Source: an uncultured Ruminococcus sp. (GTDB lineage: Bacteria; Bacillota; Clostridia; Oscillospirales; Ruminococcaceae). Taken from it: DNA of 9,824 bases. Positions 6,816 through 9,824 of the stretch are shown piece after piece. A model generated the notes under the pieces. The model was not told the DNA's origin. It worked only from the letters and a program-made list of their open reading frames with translations, and did no database searches. Location: contig CAMBJF010000078.1 in the NCBI GenBank assembly GCA_945867875.1, positions 1 through 9,824 on the forward strand. The letters are read 5' to 3'. How positions within the stretch are numbered: position 1 is the stretch's first letter; each line of letters begins with the position of its first letter. The position numbers were made by a program, and so were the translations under genes.

Positions 6816-7808
6816 ATGGCAAAGGAAGCGGGAATAAATCAGAAGCTGAAATTTTTATATCTTGCGGATATTTTCGAGCGTGAGACCGACGAGGAGCACC
6901 CGCTCACCGTTTATGACCTGTCGGATAGACTTGAAGCTCTCGGGATAAATGCGGCGAGAAAGACTCTCCTTGACGATATCAAGCTCCTCGAGGACTACGG
7001 AATGGACATCATCACCGTTCCCGTGGGAAAGATGCTCGGATATTATCTTGGCAGCCGCAGCTTTGAACTTCCCGAAATAAAGCTCCTTGCGGACGCAGTA
7101 AGCTCCTCACGGTTCATAACCGAGAAAAAGTCCCGTGTCCTGCTGAAAAAGCTGGAGGGGCTTACGGACAAGTAGCACGGTCAGGAGATAAACCGCCGTG
7201 TCTACGTTTCAAACAGGATAAAATCGGAAAACGAGTCCATTTACATCAGCATTGACGTTATCAGGCAGGCGATCGACAGCGGACGAAAGATATCATTTAA
7301 ATATTTCGACCGCACCCTTGATATGAAGAAAAAATACCGTCAGGGAGGTCGCACCTGCTCTCCCTATGCCCTTGCGTGGAATGACGGCAGCTATTATCTT
7401 GTGGGCAAGCAGGAGAAATACCCCACCCTGTCCAATTTTCGCATTGACCGAATGGAGAGCGTCACCGTTCTTGATGAAAAGTCCGAGCCTGTTCCCGAGG
7501 GCTTTGACCCCGCAAAATACACCTCCACCACTTTTTCGATGTTCAGCGGCGAGGAATGCACCGTCACCCTCCGCTTTGACAACAGTCTTGTGAATGTTGC
7601 GGCGGACAAATTCGGCACCGACCTTATCCTTATCCCCGACGGCGATGACAAATTTACCGTCAGTGTGCGGCTTGTGGCAGGGGCGGCGTTTTACGGCTGG
7701 CTGTTCCAGTTCGGCGAAAAGGCGGAGGTAATGTCCCCCGAAAACATTCGCAGGGAATATGCCCAAATGATTGAAAACGTTCGGAAAAAATACATCACGG
7801 AGGAATGA
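6816..7808 (+). pseudogene. WYL-domain transcriptional regulator interrupted by in-frame TAG
   Basis: One reading frame of 330 codons encodes a winged-helix/WYL regulator of the DeoR/YafY-like type. Residues 1 to about 70 are the DNA-binding domain (TVYDLSDRLEALGI, RKTLLDDIKLLEDYG). The WYL domain follows, with YYLVG at 193-197 and a FRIDRM segment at 208-213, then the C-terminal extension ending RKKYITEE. Codon 120 (7173-7175) is TAG, at a place where relatives commonly have Lys-Tyr (my recollection of the family). A single TAC/TAT to TAG change would explain it. The frame is intact on both sides, so the damage is recent, a sequencing error, or readthrough. Restart downstream is unlikely: the first in-frame ATG (7323) has no ribosome site. 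The 119-aa product would keep the DNA-binding domain only. The gene lies 8 bases before the YmdB gene. Confidence 0.82.
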
Positions 7809-7816
7809 CTTAAATT

Positions 7817-8584
7817 ATGATAAATGTACTGTTCATCGGCGATATTGTTGGCAGCAACGGCTGTGATTTTGCCGAAAAGACCGTCGGAAGGCTGAGAGCT
7901 CAGAAAAAGCTTGATCTTGTTATTGCAAACGGTGAAAATTCTGCCGACGGCAACGGCATAACCAAGGCATCAATGGAGCATATTTTTCGCTTTGCCGACG
8001 TTATCACCACGGGAAACCACTGCTTCCGCCGAAAGGAATTCACGGAATATTACGACATCAAGGAAAATCTTCTCCGACCCGCAAACTACCCCGATGGAGT
8101 CGTGGGAAAGGGCGTTGTTACGGTGGATATGGGCAGATACAGCTTTGCCGTAATAAACCTTATGGGCACGGCGTTTATGGAGGCACTCAATAATCCGTAT
8201 GAATGTATTGACAGGCTTCTCGGGGATATCGACACGAAAAATATCCTTGTGGATTTCCACGCCGAAGCCACCTCCGAAAAAAAGGCGATGGGCTTTTATC
8301 TTTCGGGCAAGGTGTCTGCCGTTATGGGCACTCACACCCACGTTCAGACCGCTGACGAAGCTATCCTTGACGGTCACACAGCATACATCACCGATGCGGG
8401 AATGTGCGGGGCGGAGCTTTCGGTGCTGGGGGTAAAAAAGGAGCTTGCCATTGAAAAGCAGCGGACAAAATGTCCCGTTCGGTTTACTGAATCCGATGAA
8501 GCCCCCTTTTTCAACGGCGTTTTGATGCAAATTGATGAAAAATGCGGCAAAGCCTGTGGCATTGAGCGGCTTATTATTAGATAA
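7817..8584 (+). CDS. YmdB-family metallophosphoesterase (TIGR00282; 2',3'-cyclic phosphodiesterase type)
   Basis: A 255-aa two-metal phosphodiesterase of the YmdB/TIGR00282 family. In Bacillus this family acts on 2',3'-cAMP and affects biofilm and developmental gene expression. The metal and catalytic residues are all present: D9 (FIGDIVG), E40 and N41 (NGEN), N67 and H68 (TTGNH), H148 (DFHAEATSEK), H173 and H175 (GTHTHVQTAD). The segment after TTGNH reads CFRRKEF where many relatives have (V/T)WD(N/K)KE, a local divergence. Length is normal. Its ribosome site GGAGG (7799-7803) lies within the end of the WYL gene, 13 bases from the ATG, and the genes are 8 bases apart, so they are likely co-transcribed. 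In vivo substrate is inferred from the family. Confidence 0.92.
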   Translation: MINVLFIGDIVGSNGCDFAEKTVGRLRAQKKLDLVIANGENSADGNGITKASMEHIFRFADVITTGNHCFRRKEFTEYYDIKENLLRPANYPDGVVGKGVVTVDMGRYSFAVINLMGTAFMEALNNPYECIDRLLGDIDTKNILVDFHAEATSEKKAMGFYLSGKVSAVMGTHTHVQTADEAILDGHTAYITDAGMCGAELSVLGVKKELAIEKQRTKCPVRFTESDEAPFFNGVLMQIDEKCGKACGIERLIIR

Positions 8585-8607
8585 ATCGCTAAAAATTCCC
8601 CAAATCC

Positions 8608-8636
8608 TTGCATATGGCTGACTTTTCGTATATAAT
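8608..8636 (+). promoter_or_regulatory. Promoter for spoVS
   Basis: TTGCAT (8608-8613), a 17-base spacer and a perfect TATAAT (8631-8636) lie about 60 bases before the spoVS ATG. This looks like a housekeeping sigma-A promoter. I see no clear sigma-H pattern. Confidence 0.7.
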
Positions 8637-8697
8637 AGCAGTAAGACAGAGGCAACACTGAAAAAATAGCTATTACATATGAAAGGGCGGTCACGAA

Positions 8698-8979
8698 ATG
8701 GATATTCTGAGGGTGTCGGCAAATTCTTCTCCCAATTCGGTTGCGGGTGCTATTGCAAGCGTTGTCCGAAGCAATGGTCAGGCGGAGATTCAGTCTGTTG
8801 GGGCGGGTGCTGTCAATCAGGCAGTGAAATCCATTGCGGTGGCAAGGGGATATCTTGCGGCTGTGGGACTTGACCTTGTGTGCTTCCCCGAGTTTTCTTC
8901 GGTGGATATAAACGGCGAGATGCGGACGGCTATGAAGTTTGTCTGCTTTGCGCTGAGTGATGAGACCGATAACGGATAA
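8698..8979 (+). CDS. spoVS: Stage V sporulation protein S (SpoVS)
   Basis: A 93-aa Alba-superfamily protein. It opens MDILRVSANSSPNSVAGAIA, nearly identical to Bacillus SpoVS, followed by the signature IQSVGAGAVNQAVKSIAVAR at 31-50 and the C-terminal half FPEFSSVDINGEMRTAMKF. The C-terminus is a few residues longer than the 86-aa Bacillus protein. SpoVS is a putative nucleic-acid binding protein needed for normal progress of sporulation and coat assembly in Bacillus, but it is also kept in many non-sporulating Firmicutes. Its presence therefore suggests but does not prove sporulation. The GAAAGGGCGG ribosome site is well placed. It has its own promoter and terminator, so it forms a single-gene unit. 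Confidence 0.95.
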   Translation: MDILRVSANSSPNSVAGAIASVVRSNGQAEIQSVGAGAVNQAVKSIAVARGYLAAVGLDLVCFPEFSSVDINGEMRTAMKFVCFALSDETDNG

Positions 8980-8982
8980 AAT

Positions 8983-9011
8983 AAAAGCTGCCTTTTGAGG
9001 GCAGCTTTTTT
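8983..9011 (+). terminator. Intrinsic terminator after spoVS
   Basis: Stem AAAAGCTGCC (8983-8992) / GGCAGCTTTT (9000-9009) with a 7-base loop and a run of six T. It starts 4 bases after the spoVS stop. Confidence 0.9.
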
Positions 9012-9030
9012 GAATTATGCAATATAAAAG

Positions 9031-9059
9031 TTGACAAACAAGAAAAATTATGCTATTAT
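9031..9059 (+). promoter_or_regulatory. Strong promoter for the candidate toxin mRNA
   Basis: Perfect TTGACA (9031-9036), 17-base spacer, and TATTAT (9054-9059) with an extended -10 TGC just before it. The predicted start is near G9067, so the RNA would begin GUAGGGAGAAUGUC. No conventional gene follows, which is why the promoter stands out. Confidence 0.75.
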
Positions 9060-9128
9060 AACATTCGTAGGGAGAATGTCTCGTACATAACGGACGATAA
9101 CAGGCGGTCAACCTCACTGATACCAACA

Positions 9129-9278
9129 ATGGTGGAAAGAGAGGCTGAATATCATAACCTTTGTTGGAATTTTCAAAACAAAGGAAGTGATAATATTATT
9201 ACTATTGATACAGTTTTAAGCCTGATAGCCTGCATCATTGCAGCAATCAGCTTATATCACGACTGTAAAAAGAAGTAA
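9129..9278 (+). CDS. Small hydrophobic peptide, type I toxin-like (core from about 9195)
   Basis: The open frame from ATG 9129 to TAA 9276-9278 encodes 49 aa. Its last 27 residues, from 9195, form one transmembrane-like segment with a cationic tail: IITIDTVLSLIACIIAAISL then YHDCKKK. Size, a single span and terminal lysines are typical of type I toxins of the Fst/TxpA/Ldr sort, though I cannot assign a named family. The ATG at 9129 has no ribosome site and lies in the structured leader. A good AAAGGAAG site (9180-9187) lies 9 bases before ATT 9195, so the real start may be an ATT codon there, giving a 27-aa peptide. The ribosome site is buried in a hairpin. Expected location is the membrane. 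The gene could also be a decayed toxin that lost its ATG. Confidence 0.5.
   Translation: MVEREAEYHNLCWNFQNKGSDNIITIDTVLSLIACIIAAISLYHDCKKK
9158..9184 (+). promoter_or_regulatory. Hairpin sequestering the ribosome binding site of the small peptide
   Basis: CCTTTGTT (9158-9165) is a perfect 8-bp complement of AACAAAGG (9177-9184), with an 11-base loop. The right arm contains the AAAGG core of the Shine-Dalgarno site, so translation would be off in the folded RNA. Confidence 0.6.
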
Positions 9279-9365
9279 TCCGCCTAAGCTGCAACTTAGA
9301 CGGATCATGGATTATGAAATGTAATTCGTAAACATCTGAGGGCGACCGTCTTTGACGTTCTCCCT
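9268..9365 (-). ncRNA. Candidate antisense antitoxin RNA (about 100 nt)
   Basis: A predicted minus-strand RNA starting near 9365 under a strong promoter and ending at the hairpin and U-rich run near 9268. It would be fully complementary to the 3' part of the plus-strand toxin mRNA, covering the last few codons of the peptide. Its own 5' hairpin is AGGG..CCCU (9365-9339) with two 1x1 mismatches, and its 3' hairpin is 9305-9278. The geometry resembles RatA/TxpA or SR4/BsrG, where sense and antisense overlap at their 3' ends. Confidence 0.5.
9278..9305 (-). terminator. Terminator hairpin of the candidate antisense RNA
   Basis: The arms ATCCGCCTAAG (9278-9288) and CTTAGACGGAT (9295-9305) are inverted with one difference at C9283/A9300. 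On the minus strand that pair is G-U, so the helix is continuous only in minus-strand RNA. It is followed there by the U-rich ACTTCTTTTT stretch. This asymmetry suggests selection for function on the minus strand. Confidence 0.55.
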
Positions 9366-9371
9366 ATTTTT
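9339..9371 (+). terminator. Terminator-like hairpin of the candidate toxin mRNA
   Basis: AGGG-C-GA-C-CGTC (9339-9350), loop TTT, GACG-T-TC-T-CCCT (9354-9365) form 10 pairs with two 1x1 mismatches, followed by ATTTTTATTAT. It is weaker than the other terminators in the window. Confidence 0.5.
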
Positions 9372-9399
9372 ATTATATCATATCACACTGATTTGTCAA
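9372..9399 (-). promoter_or_regulatory. Strong promoter for the candidate antisense RNA
   Basis: The minus strand carries perfect TTGACA (9399-9394), a 16-base spacer and perfect TATAAT (9377-9372). The predicted start near 9365 gives an RNA beginning AGGGAGAACGUC, the same motif that begins the opposing transcript. It has the best hexamers in the window although no protein gene lies downstream on this strand before spoVS. Confidence 0.75.
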
Positions 9400-9408
9400 G
9401 CACTTTTA

Positions 9409-9451
9409 AAAAAATCCCGAATACAGAATCCTGCTGTATTCGGGATTTTTT
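9409..9451. terminator. Strong bidirectional terminator after the oxaloacetate decarboxylase gene
   Basis: A perfect 18-bp inverted repeat: a left arm with six A then TCCCGAATACAG (9409-9426) and its complement (9434-9451), loop AATCCTG. On the minus strand the U-run directly follows the stem, fitting the gene ending at 9463. It also insulates the convergent locus on the left. Confidence 0.92.
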
Positions 9452-9462
9452 ATATTATGTCA

Positions 9463-9781
9463 TCAAACCATATGAATTTTCTTTTCAGCGTCGGAATTTT
9501 TTCCGTCAATGCCGTACTTTCTGTCACGGCGCTTTTCAAAGAACTTGGGAGCGACCTTGGGGAACATTGCGTAGGTGAGAACGTCCTCCTCCTGTTCAAG
9601 CCACTCGGAGCATTCCTCTCTGAGCTTGTCAAGCTCGGGCTCGAGAAGGTCTGCGGGACGGCAGTCGATTGCTTCCTCGCCCTTAAGAATAGACTTTCTG
9701 AACTCGGGGTCGATAGGTGTGGGAGTTCTGCCGTACTTGCCTGCGATAACGTCCTTGAATTCCTTTGTTACCATCTTGTAG
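9463..9781 (-). CDS. Oxaloacetate decarboxylase alpha / pyruvate carboxylase subunit B, C-terminal fragment
   Basis: The last 106 or so codons of a carboxyltransferase-domain protein. The segment YKMVTKEFKDVIAGKYGRTP, then PIDPEF, ADLLEPELDKLREE, a Glu-rich stretch and FPKVAPKFFEKRRDRKYGID, is the conserved C-terminal part of the OadA/PycB family, which moves carboxyl groups between biotin and pyruvate/oxaloacetate. The protein ends KKIHMV with TGA at 9463-9465, close to the usual HPV-type end of forms without a fused biotinyl domain, so the biotin carrier is probably a separate gene. The N-terminal part is missing because genomic sequence stops at about 9781 and adapter begins. An apparent upstream ATG giving MGSEMCIRDS is adapter translation, not protein. 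A strong terminator lies directly downstream. Confidence 0.9.
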
Positions 9782-9824
9782 CTGTCTCTTATACACATCT
9801 CCGAGCCCACGAGACGCTACGCTA
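9782..9824 (+). other. Nextera adapter and index (non-genomic contamination)
   Basis: 9782-9800 is the Tn5 mosaic-end read-through CTGTCTCTTATACACATCT. 9801-9815 is CCGAGCCCACGAGAC, the Nextera Read-2 adapter. 9816-9823 is GCTACGCT, which I recall as index N709. The genome does not continue here. Confidence 0.97.

Larger units (their letters stand above)
9068..9366. repeat. Inverted repeat bounding the candidate toxin-antitoxin locus
   Basis: Left arm TAGGGAGAATGTC (9068-9080) and right arm GACGTTCTCCCTA (9354-9366) are inverted copies differing at one base. A further inner pair around CGGTCnnCCTC (9105-9115 and 9338-9348) is also inverted. The arms coincide with the predicted 5' ends of the two convergent transcripts. 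I see no target-site duplication outside them, so a MITE is less likely. Confidence 0.7.
9067..9371 (+). ncRNA. Candidate type I toxin mRNA (about 305 nt, highly structured leader)
   Basis: A predicted transcript from the extended -10 promoter to the terminator at 9339-9371. Its leader of about 110 nt can fold. CCTC (9112-9115) can pair with GAGG (9141-9144) around an ACCA/TGGT hairpin. The 5' end (9068-9080) is complementary to the 3' end (9354-9366), 12 Watson-Crick pairs plus one G-U. A second nested match, 9103-9109 plus 9112-9115, pairs with 9344-9350 plus 9338-9341. Long 5'-3' pairing that keeps the full-length mRNA untranslated is a known trait of type I toxin mRNAs. The transcript boundaries are predictions. 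Confidence 0.5.

Noticed and set aside
7323..7808. Independent WYL-only gene starting at ATG 7323
   Set aside because: No ribosome site before this ATG, and it cuts the WYL domain. The frame is continuous with the HTH part except for one TAG.
8374..9129. Minus-strand 251-codon frame covering the YmdB end and spoVS
   Set aside because: It runs across two conserved plus-strand genes, a promoter and a terminator, and has no family resemblance.
9068..9366. Miniature inverted-repeat transposable element
   Set aside because: Terminal inverted repeats exist, but no target-site duplication is visible. The arms coincide with predicted transcript starts, which is better explained by RNA function. Not fully excluded.
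9067..9371. A housekeeping RNA such as 6S, SRP RNA, tmRNA or RNase P, or a tRNA
   Set aside because: I see none of their conserved cores (no SRP GNAR tetraloop domain, no RNase P CR-I to CR-V pattern, no tRNA T-loop GTTCRANNC) in this interval.
1..9781. CRISPR array, phage genes, insertion sequence or biosynthetic cluster
   Set aside because: No regularly spaced repeats, transposase or integrase motifs, or phage structural proteins are visible. Apart from the interval after spoVS the region is ordinary chromosomal content.
9463..9810. OadA-type gene starting at 9810 with MGSEMCIRDS
   Set aside because: These ten residues are translated from Nextera adapter. The real gene is open at its 5' end.

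Overview
The window looks like a draft-genome or metagenome contig from a Gram-positive clostridial bacterium, probably a gut Ruminococcus or other Oscillospiraceae relative. The evidence is strong AGGAGG-type ribosome sites, TTGACA/TATAAT promoters, SpoVS and YmdB-family proteins, a clostridial ProX-type tRNA-editing protein and moderate GC content (judged by eye). The last 43 bases are not genomic: they are an Illumina Nextera Read-2 adapter followed by an 8-base index.

Left half, 1-5167, minus strand: a compact gene string read right to left. It holds a degenerate CPBP (CAAX-protease-like) membrane protein, a TadA tRNA adenosine deaminase joined in frame to a GNAT acetyltransferase, a 107-aa protein of unknown function, a YbaK/ProX mis-acylated tRNA deacylase, a divergent type IIA topoisomerase B subunit (GyrB/ParE-like), and the start of a chorismate mutase cut by the window edge. 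Overlaps and very short gaps link the first four genes. Two of them (tadA, ProX) act on tRNA fidelity.

Middle, 5168-8636: a divergent promoter region leads rightward to a dCMP deaminase. This gene converges on an AIM24/TIGR00266-family gene through a shared bidirectional terminator. The AIM24 gene is divergent from a WYL-domain transcription regulator. A palindrome lies inside the AIM24 promoter spacer and is a plausible operator. The regulator gene carries an in-frame TAG at codon 120 and is annotated as a probable pseudogene (or a sequencing error). A YmdB-type phosphodiesterase follows 8 bases later.

Right end, 8608-9781: spoVS has its own promoter and terminator. It is followed by about 400 bases without a conventional gene. 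Read closely, this interval has the layout of a type I toxin-antitoxin locus: two strong convergent promoters, a small hydrophobic peptide frame with a lysine-rich tail, a ribosome site held in a hairpin, a candidate antisense RNA of about 100 nt with its own terminator, and matching sequence at the start of both transcripts. This is the most interesting part of the window. A partial oxaloacetate decarboxylase alpha / pyruvate carboxylase B-type gene enters from the right on the minus strand and ends at 9463, just before a strong terminator.
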